Part shown: piece by piece, positions 42,905 to 54,515 of the stretch
Numbering within the stretch: the stretch's first letter is position 1
Layout: each line of letters starts with the position of its first letter
DNA from: Trichobilharzia regenti
Taxonomy: Eukaryota > Platyhelminthes > Trematoda > Strigeidida > Schistosomatidae
Reading direction: 5' to 3'
Length of the DNA stretch: 64,000 nt
Assembly: GCA_944472135.2 (NCBI GenBank)
Contig: OX235270.1
Span: 148,505,632-148,569,631, forward strand
Notes under the pieces: generated by a model
What the model was told of the DNA's origin: nothing
The model's input: the letters and a program-made list of their open reading frames with translations, nothing else
The model's database searches: none
Position numbers and translations under genes: made by a program

Positions 42905-43845
42905 GAATTTTTAAGTAAGTTGCCTGCCATTTTTAGATGTACTCATAACCCGCCGAGAAGATGGGTCAATAAAACTATCTGTCTACAGGAAGTCAACATG
43001 GACTGGACAGTATCTAAATTACTATAGTTTCTGTCCACTACAGTATAAAAAGGCGTTGAATAAATGTTTTTTCAAGCGCGTTCACCGTATATGTACCGCC
43101 GATACAATTGAAGAAGAAAGACAACATCTTAGTTTGTTTATTAAATGTATCACACAGTGAAACAGTATTGTATACTGGATGACGTTTCGAACACAATTTA
43201 TTGTTCATAATCATATCAAGATAGCATCTCACTGATATATTGTTAGATAGCAATTACCCACTGAGATTTATTAGACGTTACGGAAGTGTCAACCATATAG
43301 CTTTACCAATCCAATCAGTTCCCAAAAAGGATGTTTACATATCCTTGCCGTTCAGAGGTGATCAACAAAGTCTAGTCATTAGACAAAGACTAAAGGCCAC
43401 AATTAATAAAACCTATTATGCAGCTAAACTTATCTTCATAGAGAAAACGAAAACTATGCTGTCCTGTAAACCCTCACATTATCCGGACGATAGTGTCACA
43501 TCCCACTGTGTTTATCAATTTACATGTATGTGTGGAGACACGTACATAGGGAGGACCCATCGGTCTCTGCATGTTAGGACTACAGAACACATTCCAAAGT
43601 GGATGCAACAACAAATGAAATCGCCAGATACAACTGACCCCGGAAATAGATGTTCAACATCATCTATAGCGAAGCATATTATAGAGACGGGTCATAAGGT
43701 TGATTTTAACAATGCCTTTAAGCCGATATATAAGACAAGGTTGGGTCACATACTTAAATTCATTGAAGCCTTAGCCATTAAAAGACTTAAACCTGTCTTA
43801 TGCGTCCAAAAGTTATTTGTTATCACCTTAAACCTGCCTTGGTAA
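42905..43845 (+). pseudogene. Penelope-like element, RT end plus GIY-YIG endonuclease
   Basis: About 42905-43140 reads in broken frame like the RT C-terminus (LPFLDVLITRR-type sequence, VYRKSTWTGQYLNYYS, then KALNKCFFKRV). After an intervening 95-nt block, the ORF 43240-43845 (201 codons) gives NYPLRFIRRYGS, DVYISLPFRGD and KLIFIEKTKTM. The GIY-YIG core follows: CVYQFTCMCGDTYIGRTHRS with downstream LHVRTTEHI, SSIAKHIIETGHKVDF and FIEALAIKRLKP. In PLEs the GIY-YIG nuclease cuts the target to prime reverse transcription. The RT part is dead but the endonuclease half is open. Confidence 0.87.
43179..43220 (-). ncRNA. Hammerhead-like motif inside the PLE
   Basis: The minus strand reads TGATTATGAAC, a loop, then GTTCGAAACGTC. 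It is almost identical to 27474-27526, with compensatory change in the short stem (GAAC/GTTC versus GAGC/GCTC). It sits between the RT and GIY-YIG parts of the PLE, not at an end. Confidence 0.38.
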
Positions 43846-44389
43846 TCCAATTTACAACCAAGGACCAATTTTACTTCATAATATTTTCAAACCTTTTGTT
43901 TGCCCTCTTTTTTTCCTCCCTTTATCTTTCTTACCCACACCTTTTGCGTCTCCCTACCCATTATTTTGTGACCTTAACCTGTACACAATCTGACCTGTAT
44001 TGTAATTATTCATGCTTTCTTGCCTTCTATAAAAACTGTGTATGACAAGTACTGGTGTGTGTGATCAGAATGTCCGAAATGTGTTGCACCAGTACATTAT
44101 ACGTTTCAGATAAACTACGTCTTCTTATTGTGTTGTCGTAAGTAAGTTGTATTGTCAAAAGTGTTCAAGTTAGATGACATTACTGACCGACTGGTTTCAC
44201 AACGTAGAACTTTGCTGAATTCCAAGATGAAGTGAAATGTGGTAAAAATTGAAGCGACAAAATTGCATAACAGTTTAGCTTTTTGTACATGTATAACTAG
44301 GACCTTAAGCTATATGTAATTGGGGAAAAGTTACGCCTTTAAAGTATATATATATATATATATATATAACTTTTAAGGAAAAATCTCAC
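43846..44389. other. No gene; (TA)n at 44346-44369
   Basis: Downstream flank of the PLE. Contains a short TA microsatellite. No other feature is seen. Confidence 0.4.
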
Positions 44390-44900
44390 TTGGTTAACTG
44401 ACCTGATTCAAGAAGGTGTTCACGCAGACGACAGACTTCGTCTGTCATCCTGTGCTCACCTTTCATTAATTATACAGGTTGGTGTTCAGCGAGTCGTTTC
44501 CGCAGAACAGGTTTACAATGTCCAGTGTAATTAGCTCCACAGGAACATATGGAAATGAATACCTTATAGAGGTGATCATTTATCATCCACTCATTGTTGA
44601 GTCGTACTTCGACCGAAGAATACTAAGTGGAAGTCAGTGGCATAGAAATGTCGTTTAATGCACTTGTAGAGACAGACAACTTTTATTGACTTTAGCGATG
44701 GTGTCACCTTTTTGAATGTCATAGTTCCAAACAGTATCTTCTTTGGCATTATGACTTGGCTAGGAGCGGTTCCTCTCTTTATATTTCTTTCAACAAACCT
44801 TCTAGTATATCCATTATTTTGGGGGTACTGTAGTGTAAGGCCTCCCAGTTCTTTATTGACCGTATCTAAAGCTCGATTTTTTCATTCAGATTGTATCCGA
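44390..44900 (-). mobile_element. Penelope-like element GIY-YIG fragment
   Basis: At about 44560-44490 the minus strand encodes CSCGANYTGHCKPVLRKRLA followed by EH. This follows the PLE endonuclease pattern (C.CG..Y.G...R.L..RL.EH), preceded by RHFYATDFHLVFF. The first Tyr of YIG reads Y-T-G. It is broken by stops and frameshifts. Confidence 0.65.
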
Positions 44901-45589
44901 TAACTTCACTAATATACACCTACATGATTATGACAAAAGCAAAAAATATCTCAAACGTGTTGTGTAATACAACTGTCGACAACTCAATGTGTCACTATTC
45001 AAACCAAAATATATTTTTAAATTTCCCAACCTTATATGTGAATGGGTTGGATATAGTTGTCTTCGTAAGTATATCTATTTAGAAACTGTATTGTATAACC
45101 TTCCTAAGTCTGTCAGTAATTCTATAAATATGCTTAAATGGTTCGAACAGTTTTTAGACACAAAGTTGACAGCTGGTGAGCGGTTTCTATCCGGGCTTCA
45201 GATAACGGATGACAAGCTTGACGCTACACCTATAAATTATGGTCGAGTGAAATTCATGTGCATCGAATTTGTGGTTGTTGTTTATATCCTAGAAATAAGT
45301 TGATACCTACCTATCATTAAACTTTGCAAGCATATCTGTTATTTACTTTGAAGTACTTATGCCATTCTGATTGTGAGCACAGAGCTGGTGAATTGCGTTT
45401 TCAAGAAAAAATGCAGCTATGATGAAATATATCCATAGTAATAAACAAAAGTTACAGACAAAGACACGTAAAAAAACCACGAAGTTTCTTAGACAGCGTA
45501 ATACTCAAACGACGGGAACACTCAAATGGGAGAAAAATTATCAAGTGGTGGCTTACAGTAATTTGATTACTTTCAAATCAGATCATGTG
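44901..45589. other. No gene recognised
   Basis: The frame 44989-45303 (104 codons, containing LFKPKYIFKFPNLICEW) has no recognised family or splice context. Coding status is undecided and it is probably not real. Confidence 0.3.
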
Positions 45590-45880
45590 TTGGTATCAGT
45601 TAGAGAACTGTCGAAAACCAGGGAGTGTACTGGACAGCTGTTTCGTCCTAGTTTGGCACCGTTCAACGGTATGCACACATGATCGAACCCAGTACCTTCA
45701 GGTTACGAAATGAGACTATCCACTATCCCGATACTGGGAGGGAATCCAATAACCCGATTGGTGGTGTATAACACCGTAATTTGAAGGTCCTGAGTTCGGC
45801 AATGGGTGCCAAACTAGGACAAAATATCTCTCCAGCAATCTCCGGGTTTCAATGATTCCCTGACTGAATTTAGTTCCTAA
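45590..45880. mobile_element. SINE-II fragments, head-to-head
   Basis: At 45597-45660 the reverse of the SINE-II tail is seen (ATCAGTTAGAGAACTGTCG, ACCAGGGAGTGTACTGGACA). At 45755-45880 a plus-strand decayed copy follows, with a B-box-like AGGTCCTGAGTTCGGCAATG and CCAAACTAGGAC. Confidence 0.55.
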
Positions 45881-46229
45881 TCTGACCTGAAATATATATA
45901 AAAATGACGTTTGCGTTGTCGCTGTCATTAAAAATCCATATTATGAATGGATAAGATCATTTTGATATGACTCCATTTTGTCAGTCATTTACAAAGGAAC
46001 AATCACTTTTACATGCTAATGTTGCATAACTGACGTTCAAAGAATTGAATAAATGGAACTATAATAGATGTTGTAAGTAAGCTTATCTTCATGGAGAAAG
46101 ACTGAACAAACTACCTTCGTTGTAAGAGACTTTATTCCTCAACATGCATCGAGATTTTCAGTAGGTTTGATAACATTTTGAAAACAAATACAGTAGTTTT
46201 GCATTAGCTTTCGAAGACGTCCTAACAAC
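45881..46229. other. No gene recognised
   Basis: AT-rich spacer without motifs. Confidence 0.35.
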
Positions 46230-46735
46230 GAAGCCAAGTGTAGCAACATTGAGAGAGATCATTGCCAGATTCTTTTGTTGCCTATCATTCCTGGCCAGTT
46301 ATTTGATGATCACTATTGAGCCGGCAAACTGAACTGTTCATAGAATTCTCCAGTAGCTTGTTGGAAATGCTACTTGTGACGTGCGCGCCAAGTCTCTGAA
46401 CCATATTGGAACTGTCACTGACTTAACATTAGTGATAAAAACCAAAGTCTTGTTCTTTATACCGATTACAGCAAATTTTCATGCTGATTTCACAGTATTG
46501 AACGTTTTCCTTGCTTTTTCGATCCTGGCTGGTTTTGAAATCCTCATCCTTGCCATCTGTTGTTGGAGCGGTGCTACCCAAATACGTGCAAGAGAGAGTG
46601 ATTGGTACTTGTTGTTGTTGGTTTGTTACCTTTGTCTTCTCTATGTTCACTTGTAGTTCTGTCTTTGATGCTTCTTCTGCCAACTTGCTAGGTTTCGGTC
46701 TGTAGGTCTTCTTCGACTCCTAGGAATGAAATTAG
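46230..46735 (-). mobile_element. RTE-B retrotransposon C-terminal fragment
   Basis: The minus-strand frame 46683-46429 starts AEEASKTELQVNIEKTK and continues CTYLGSTAPTTDGKDEDF. These are equivalent to the region after the FADD box in the copy at 25600-25850. Degraded RTE-B sequence continues to about 46230. Confidence 0.75.
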
Positions 46736-47536
46736 TCACTGCATTTAATTCACCGTTAAGTCATTCATTTTATTCTGAAGTCAGACTAAGTGCCTAATAC
46801 TGTGGATTGATTTCTGACAAAATCTCAGGACGGATACAATAGCCTTGTTGACCTGTGTTAGCTAACATTGGACTAGGTTGAAAAATAGTGACGAGTAGTC
46901 AATTCGAAACATGACATCAATCCATGTAGACGTTTGACCACAGATCTGTGAATGGCACCAGACTGTGGTATCCTCACCGGCTTCCAGCATCCGTTCTCTT
47001 CAGTATTACCAATAGATAATTTAATGAGAAAGTTCAATTGTAGCATTTCTGTTTGCATAACCGGATGACACGAATTTGAATCTCGTTTATGTGTTCGGTT
47101 TACATCGCAGATACACCTAGGTGTGCGAATAAACACAAAACTAATATGCACGACTTTCAACCAATTACCCCTAACCATTCAACATCTTCCACAGTTTTCT
47201 AGCTCGCCTACTTCAGTATCAGAATATACAAAAATGTTCAAACGATCTAACTACTTTACCTGAAGACATAGGACGTTAACTTTGTGCATTGCAATACTCA
47301 CAGAGTTGAATGGGTAGAGTGAAAAAGATGTTAGCACATTCGTATATATGCAGGATTAACTAAACGCATATTAAAGAACCAGGAAAAGAAGTTGGATAAT
47401 AGTGGTACAGAAACCGACACTGCAGACCCCCTCATGATTCATACACATGTCTGAGCACATAAACTAGACAGACTTAAAGCATTCAGGACCCACTGGCTGA
47501 GCATATTTCAAGTAACTGACGACAGAAATTTTCTCT
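46736..47536. other. No gene recognised
   Basis: The minus-strand frame 46873-47178 (101 codons) has no recognised motif. I saw no repeat copy elsewhere in the window. Confidence 0.35.
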
Positions 47537-47729
47537 AAATTTTATTTTTGATTACAGCTTGATTCCACACTGTACTTTTGTTACAAGTATGGAATTTTCA
47601 ACATGTGATATATCGGTAGCCCAAATTTTGCAGGCCGACCATAAATATCAGGTGTCCGTCGGCAGGGGGTCGAACCTCGGACCATGTGCATGGTCGAAGA
47701 GAGTCCTAGCCACTGTGCCACCGACGCAC
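47537..47729 (-). mobile_element. SINE-I copy
   Basis: Minus-strand copy with a full head and body. It forms an inverted pair with the plus-strand copy at 48146, about 420 bp away. Confidence 0.85.
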
Positions 47730-48145
47730 AGGTGAACCAATCCTCAGCAGTGCACTTTCTGGCTATTTGACGGTTAGCGGCCATGAAAATAGCATTCTAA
47801 AGCCATTCGAGATAACTAGTGCTCAATTAAGTTCCGGTCTATTTATGTTTCGGTTAGGCTAAATTTCACATCAGACTGTATATCTGTAAAATTGGATGCT
47901 AAGTAGTCTGTATAAATATCCTACAGAAAATAATGGAAATTGATAAAAGACTGGAAATAATAATCACTCAAACTAAAGATTATAATTCTTGCTCTGCATC
48001 GATTCATGAATAAATAAATTTGTTTTCGCTCGGGAAGTGTCCGATCCCTGCCTCTGCGACCTTAACGATTTTCAATATTAGATTAGAGCTTTCTGTAGAA
48101 CTGAGAGTATTGACTAAATTGAATTCTTCAAATGATAACTTATGA

Positions 48146-48335
48146 GTGCGTCGGTGGCACAGCGGTTAGGACTCTCGCCGACCATGCACATGGTCCGAGG
48201 TTCGATCCCCTGCCGACGCACACCTGATATCTATGGTCGGCCTGCAAAATTTGGGCTACCGATATCCATGCTGAAAATTTCATACTAGTCCCGAAAATAC
48301 AGTGTGGAATCAAGCTGTAAATAAAAAAAAAATCA
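48146..48335 (+). mobile_element. SINE-I copy
   Basis: Well preserved: GTGCGTCGGTGGCACAGCGG head, GGTTCGATCCC B box, GACGCAC closing the 7-bp stem, body, and A-rich end (AAATAAAAAAAAAATC). Confidence 0.88.
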
Positions 48336-48469
48336 AATAAGTATACCTGTTTCTTTTTTACAACGTACAATACGGAAGTTAACCTATAACCTATAGCTAC
48401 CACCTGGTGAATAATTTTGAACAACCAACCACAGTAAAGCGAAGTTAACATTGGTAAATTTTGGTGTGG

Positions 48470-49486
48470 TTTTGTTCTCTGAGCTGGATGGTTAGTTTGC
48501 GAAGCTTTCATCACCTTACTGGGTGACATCTTCAGCGCATACTTCAATTTGAAGTGAGCTTTTAGATTTCTCCACGAGTTTATTAATCATCTCTCCTGGT
48601 GACCTTGGACGTGATTGGTTGTTTGTGTGTGTTTTCACACCTTCTAGGTTACTTGCATTGGAACCGGTTGTTTCTTTGACTTGAACTTTGAGCCTTTGTG
48701 TGTGAAGTTTCTTTCTTATTGGTTGATAACTTTTGTCTATCTCGATGTGTCTATTGATTGATGATTCACTGGAATGCCAAGCTTCTAAAAATTATCTAGC
48801 ATTCTTGTTATTTCCTTCGTCTAATATTTGAACGTTGTCCCAGTCGAATTGATGTCCGTAGTTGTCTGTGTGTAGTGAAATGAGGGAGTGGATATCATGT
48901 CTTTTGACGGCTAGCTTATGATCGTGGATACGAAGACGAAGGGGACGTCCACTTTGGCCGATGTAGTGTTTTTCGCAGTTGTTACAGTTTATTTTGTAGA
49001 TGATGTTGGTTTTGTCTTCTTTCGCTGTTGAGTCTTTTGGTTGACATAGAATTGAGTGCAGCGACTTTGTTGGTTTGTGTACGACGTCAATTCCCAAAGG
49101 TTTGAAGAGTCTTGTAGTGATTTCTGAGATATCTTTTATATATGGTAAGGCAATATTCTTTGTGCTTTCCTTGGTGGTTTTTGCTTTGGTAGGTTGGCTT
49201 GGGGGTATATGTCTCTTGATGAAATTCCGTGGATATCCATTCTTTTGGAAGACGTCCATGAGATACTTTTCTTCAATTTTCCTTAAGGTGGGAGTGCTGC
49301 AGTGAGTCCTTGCTCTCTTGAATAGTGTTTGTATGCAATTCCTTTTGTGTTATTGGGTTGTTGCTGTTGTAATTCAGTGTTTGGTCTGTGTGAGTTGATT
49401 TCCTATAAACTTGAGTTTCTAATTCTCCTGTAGTTGTTCGCCTGACTAAGACGTCCAAAAATGGTATTTTGTCCTCGGATTGTTCT
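48470..49486 (-). mobile_element. Penelope-like element, inverted partial copy
   Basis: Reverse complement, about 98% identical, of 50075-51110. It encodes the tail of the RT domain (EDKIPFLDVLVRRTTTGELE), the linker and most of the GIY-YIG domain, with a frameshift near 49270 and a stop near 48790. It joins the plus-strand copy head-to-head at about 49487. Such partial inverted copies next to a main copy are typical of PLE insertions. Confidence 0.9.
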
Positions 49487-51053
49487 CGGACCAAAAATAC
49501 ACAAGGCAAATATCCCATTACGACCAATTGTATCACTCCCAGGAACTCCAACATATAATTTATCCAAAGAATTATACAGAAAACTAAAACACCTAACGGA
49601 ATCTTGCGATCACTCCATCAACTCTGCTATCCAATTCCTAGAGAAAATCAGAGGCATCCAAATAGATGAACAAGAAATAATGGTATCATTCGACGTGACA
49701 GCATTATATACATCCATCGGACAAAACCTAGCAAAAGAAACCATGGAGCAATTACTTAGCAACGACGAACAACTGCCACAACAATCAAAAATGCAACACA
49801 CAAGCTGGATGGAATGCATAAATCTATGCCTAACAACATACTTCCAATTCAACGGCCAAATATATGAACAAGTCAAAGGAACACCCATGGGATCGCCAAT
49901 ATCAGGTTTGATTGCAGAAGCAGTGATGCAAAGACTCGAAAATATAATTCTACCAAAGATCAAACCCAAGATTTGGATACGCTACGTCGACGACACATTT
50001 GTAATCATCAAAAGAAACGAATTAGATAAAACTCACAACTTAATAAACAACGTCTTCAACGACATCAAATTCACAAGAGAAGAGGAATCCGAGAACAAAA
50101 TACCATTTTTGGACGTCTTAGTCAGGCGAACAACTACAGGAGAATTAGAAACTCAAGTTTATAGGAAATCAACTCACACAGACCAAATACTGAATTACAA
50201 CAGCAACAACCCAATAACACACAAAAGGAATTGCATACAAACACTATTCAAGAGAGCAAGGACTCACTGCAGCACTCCCACCTTAAGAAAAATTGAAGAA
50301 AAGTATCTCATGGACGTCTTCCAAAAGAATGGATATCCACGGAATTTCATCAAGAGACATATACCCCCAAGCCAACCTACCAAAGCAAAAGCCACCAAGG
50401 AAAGCACAAAGAAAATTGCCTTACCATATATAAAAGATATCTCAGAAATCACTACAAGACTCTTCAAACCTTTAGGAATTGACGTCGTACACAAACCAAC
50501 AAAGTCGCTGCACTCAATTCTATGTCAACCAAAAGACTCAACAGCGAAAGAAGACAAAACCAACATCATCTACAAAATAAACTGTAACAACTGCGAAAAA
50601 CACTACATCGGCCAAAGTGGACGTCCCCTTCGTCTTCGTATCCACGAACATAAGCTAGCCGTCAAAAGACATGATATCCACTCCCTCATTTCACTACACA
50701 CAGACAACTACGGACATCAATTCGACTGGGACAACGTTCAAATATTAGACAAAGGAAATAACAAGAATGCTAGAGAATTTTTAGAAGCTTGGCATTCCAG
50801 TGAATCATCAATCAATAGACACATCGAGATAGACAAAAGTTATCAACCAATAAGAAAGAAACTTCACACACAAAGGGTCAAAGTTCAAGTCAAAGAAACA
50901 ACCGGTTCCAATGCAAGTAACCTAGAAGGTGTGAAAACACACACAAACAACCAATCACGTCCAAGGTCACCAGGAGAGATGATTAATAAACTCGTGGAGA
51001 AATCTAAAAGCTCACTTCAAATTGAAGTATGCGCTGAAGATGTCACCCAGTAA
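49461..51053 (+). CDS. Penelope-like reverse transcriptase with GIY-YIG endonuclease (5'-truncated)
   Basis: 530-codon open frame; PLE homology starts at about residue 11 (GPKIHKANIPLRPIVS), so the N-terminal RT part is missing and the first residues come from the junction. RT motifs are IMVSFDVTALYTSI, GTPMGSPISGLIAE, the catalytic IRYVDDTFVII and NKIPFLDVLVRRTT. After a basic linker (about residues 260-350) the GIY-YIG domain reads NIIYKINCNNCEKHYIGQSG with RPLRLRIHEHKLAVK and a conserved EAWH. The C-terminus ends EVCAEDVTQ. No stop or frameshift is present across 1.6 kb, so the insertion is recent. The missing RT start makes it non-autonomous. Confidence 0.93.
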   Translation: MVFCPRIVLGPKIHKANIPLRPIVSLPGTPTYNLSKELYRKLKHLTESCDHSINSAIQFLEKIRGIQIDEQEIMVSFDVTALYTSIGQNLAKETMEQLLSNDEQLPQQSKMQHTSWMECINLCLTTYFQFNGQIYEQVKGTPMGSPISGLIAEAVMQRLENIILPKIKPKIWIRYVDDTFVIIKRNELDKTHNLINNVFNDIKFTREEESENKIPFLDVLVRRTTTGELETQVYRKSTHTDQILNYNSNNPITHKRNCIQTLFKRARTHCSTPTLRKIEEKYLMDVFQKNGYPRNFIKRHIPPSQPTKAKATKESTKKIALPYIKDISEITTRLFKPLGIDVVHKPTKSLHSILCQPKDSTAKEDKTNIIYKINCNNCEKHYIGQSGRPLRLRIHEHKLAVKRHDIHSLISLHTDNYGHQFDWDNVQILDKGNNKNAREFLEAWHSSESSINRHIEIDKSYQPIRKKLHTQRVKVQVKETTGSNASNLEGVKTHTNNQSRPRSPGEMINKLVEKSKSSLQIEVCAEDVTQ

Positions 51054-51072
51054 GGTGATGAAAGCTTCGCAA
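51034..51072 (+). ncRNA. Hammerhead-like motif at the PLE 3' end
   Basis: Reads CTGAAGATGTCACC, CAGTAA, then GGTGATGAAAGC. This is a CUGAAGA box, a 5-bp stem (TCACC/GGTGA) and GAAA, overlapping the last codons of the PLE ORF. The inverted copy holds the same motif at 48497-48535. The A at the fourth box position departs from CUGAUGA, so activity is uncertain. Confidence 0.35.
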
Positions 51073-51289
51073 ACTAACCATCCAGCTCAGAGAACAAAAC
51101 CACATCAAAATCATCCACCTGAGCTACAAATCTTCTCTATCATATTGGTAAATTTGTTACTTAACTGTAGTTCCCACAATAAATTGCCACAGCTTCATTC
51201 CTCCATAAGTACTGTAATAAAGTTCCTCAGTTAAGCGTGATAGATAAGCGATATCTTGACAAAACTAGTCTTTTCAAAAGCTGACTAGT

Positions 51290-53565
51290 TTACTGTTGAA
51301 AGTAGAACACTCAAATATAGTCGTTCTAGTCGGTGACTGCAATGTTCAAGTAGGGAAGTTGTGCCAGTCTGAGAAGTGAAATGGCGACACTTGCAGAGTT
51401 CCATGCCAACAAACGGACAACAGCAATCGTCTTCTGAAGTTTTGTTCAGATAATCTTCTGTTCCTGGTCAGCACCAACTTTAAACATAAGGAGACATTGT
51501 CAAACGTAGTAACTCCTATCGTCAAATCAATGATAGACTCAAACTGACCGCATAGTGATAAGGTGTCAGTGGTGAGGATCGGTAGAAGACTGTTGTTGCT
51601 TCTGGAACACTTGCACAGACTCTGATCACGCCCTAGTCTGTGCTTGCGACTGAACGGACATAGGAAACAGCGAGCGGTGAAGCCATTACGCCTCCAACTT
51701 GGTCAGGACACTAAGTTTCTATTCAAGGAAGAAACGACTAAATGCTAATTTGAGTTTGGCAGCAAGATCCATCCAGAGGAAGCCTGTTGCAATACCTAGT
51801 CAGCTGTAGGAACGCAAATTAAGGTTGTTGATAGCTTATAACTAAATGACCGTGGATTTGGACTACTTCATACCACCCAAGAAGACTGATTCCAGAGGGC
51901 TCCGAATATACTGAGGAGCGAAAGCTGCTCAAAAGCAGAATGACTAAAAGTCTTCGTACCCATCGTGAACACCGATAGACAACAAGAGCGAAAGAAATGG
52001 AAAGGTATTGGCAACAGGTAACACTTCACAACCATTTATGCTTATCAGGGAAACAGGTGACAAGAAGAAAATGATTAGCGAGACAATCTCCGAGAAGAAT
52101 GGTGTCCTAATTAGATGACGGGGACGTTGGAAGGAGCAATTTAACTAACCTACAGCCACGTTCAACCTGGCCACCATTCAAAACTTACCTGAACGGGATG
52201 TAGACATCGATCCTCTATCTGTAATTGAAGTTGAGAAGGCTGTCTCTAATTTGAAACGAGGGAACGCAGCAGGACCCTATGGAACGGTGGTGATGAAATA
52301 TTGTCTGGGTTAACTAAGATATTAGGTAATGTCTAGGAATCACAGAAAGTCCCATCAGACTAATGCAACTCGCTAGTTATCCCATTTTATAGGAGGGGAG
52401 ACAAGTATTCCTGTGAAATTCATACGGGGATAGGCGTAACTAACATGGTATCTAAAGTTCTAGGCCCAATAATCACGCGCAGATTAATTGGTACTTAGCA
52501 GAAACAGAAGACCGGGGAACAGAACCACGCGTCCACAGCCTGTATGACAGGAATATTTACCATCCTACACCATTTGCCATATTCATTAACCTGAAGGTGG
52601 GGTTCGACTCCATCGACGGGGAGGTGCAGTCGCAATGTCTGCCTATGAAGGGAGTTCCAAGAAAATTAATCACACTAATCGAGGGACTCCATTATAACTC
52701 ACCAAGCCGGCCATGTAAGTCTTCAGAGAGTTGATGGGAAACCAGTGGCGTCCGTCAGGGTTGTCAACTGTCCCCATTTCTCTTCAATTTAATTATAGAT
52801 GTACTAATCGACTTAACCCCAACTGAATTCAGGGGTTGACTTGTTACCACCAGGGAAGTCTCATACATTTAAAGTATGCATAAGGTATAATTGCAGAAGA
52901 TACTGAACACCACGAGTATAGATAATCGACTCTTTGGTATACGATTTCATCCTCATCAAATTTTAGATTATTTCGTGGGCTGGTCTGCATCGACTCCTAG
53001 CTTAAGGATAGTGAGTGAGGTGATGGCATACTCTACCACATCACTCATTTGGAAAGTTGCATCAGCCCTCGGCGAGCAATGTTAGTTGATATAGGATGGA
53101 TGGGGTTGGAAAAGAGCTAATGGTGGTGAAGCCAAAATCTGACATCAGTCCATGAAATCTCTGACAGTTAGTTTGAGCCAGCCACGTCGGAAGGTGTAGC
53201 CTGTCTGAATGAAATCATCAGGATTCTAAGAAACAACGTGATATGGCTCAAAATCGTTCCCAACGGCGCAGATACATTCACTCTACTATCTCCCATATCC
53301 ATCATAACCTCAAATTTTCCCATGTGACTCTTCTGTTTCCCTAACATTTCTACTTATTACAGTACTTTTGAATTCGTCTGTCTCACTTGTTTATTTCTGT
53401 ATGCTATATGAAATGTGGCAACTAGAACTGCTGCACTTGTGTGCCAAGTCCCATGTTGAAATTCAATCATTCAGCATGACATTCATGATGAAGTATGGAA
53501 TTATTAGCCTGAGTCATTTTAAGGGTTTTTCGATCGAGTTATTGATTGTCGCTATGATTTGACTT
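51290..53565 (+). mobile_element. RTE-A retrotransposon, 5'-truncated, strongly decayed
   Basis: Begins in the endonuclease at the equivalent of SDIVVLAGDFNAQVG (here VVLVGDCNVQVG). It continues through decayed RT (SVRQGCQLSPFLFN-like near 52745) to the C-terminal and 3' UTR regions (GGAAAAGAGCTAATGGTGGT; TATATGAAATGTGGCAAC), ending near 53565. The RT core is present, so it does not belong to the deletion lineage. Many stops and indels show it is older than the 32444 copy. Confidence 0.85.
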
Positions 53566-54254
53566 CACTCGTATAATGATACAGTACTAATAACCCTCTA
53601 GCGTTTCAGGCGCAATATCTTGTTAATAAATCATATCAGCGTATATACATGACTTCCTAACTTAGTTCTTAATATATTTGGAATTGGTGTTGTCATCCCT
53701 GCTACGTACACTGGGTACTGATTCATGATGCAAGAAGTGTAAAGAGGCCAACTACTGAGTCCTTGTTCACCGAATCAGTAGCCACTAAAAGTAATCGGAA
53801 TGATTTAACACTAATCCTGAATAATATACTTAAGCAGAAAGAAGTAGGACATTATGATGCAATTTACGAAGTCGTGTTGGTGTAGGCAAATGTATTGTGC
53901 CTGTGACGTCATACAATTAATACAGTATTACGAAACTGCACCAAATAAACTTATGCAATGCTGAATAATATTCTACTTCAGTGGCCAAATTCCGATCTTA
54001 TACTAATACCACTTCAGTACTCATATTTCATGAGCGTATACAATCGCTACTTCTCTTTAATTAAATATTACAGCAATACGGTACAATACATCACACAAAG
54101 TAATCGGACAATCACTTAGGAAGACTATAAGGCAGTAGGAGAATAACAGAATGAAAAAGCCTAAGTATACCAACCTGATTGACTTTGCACTGACGTACGG
54201 CATTTCGAGTCACCACGTTTCACAGGCAAAAAGGATAGTAATAACGTAGAACAA
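53566..54254. other. No gene recognised
   Basis: AT-rich interval between two RTE-A fragments. No supported feature. Confidence 0.35.
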
Positions 54255-54515
54255 TATAGTTCTATTGGGTATTATAAGTCACAAGGCGTGGATGCATCTG
54301 CACTATGCATTGAGAACGATTTTGGGCCATATCACAAATTGTCACCAGCCGTTGGTTTTTACCATCCCGAGGACGCCAACCAGGAAGTCTACACCTTCCT
54401 ACGTGTGTTTAACTGACTGTTTTTGATTTCGTTGACTGATTGGGCCATGTTTTGTTTTGACCACCACTGGCTCTTTTACAACCTGATCCTTTAATCAGCA
54501 AGTGTTTCAACCAAG
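54255..54515 (-). mobile_element. RTE-A 3' fragment
   Basis: The minus strand reads the C-terminal RASGGQNKTWPNQSTKSKT and the following UTR (CGTCCTCGGGATGGTAAAAA, CAATTTGTGATATGGC), as in 6800-6900 and 35850-36030. It ends with the start of the 3' UTR. Confidence 0.8.

Noticed and set aside
44989..45303. 104-codon plus-strand frame as a gene
   Set aside because: No family motif, no splice context, and it lies between retroelement fragments in AT-rich DNA. Chance frames of this size are common here.
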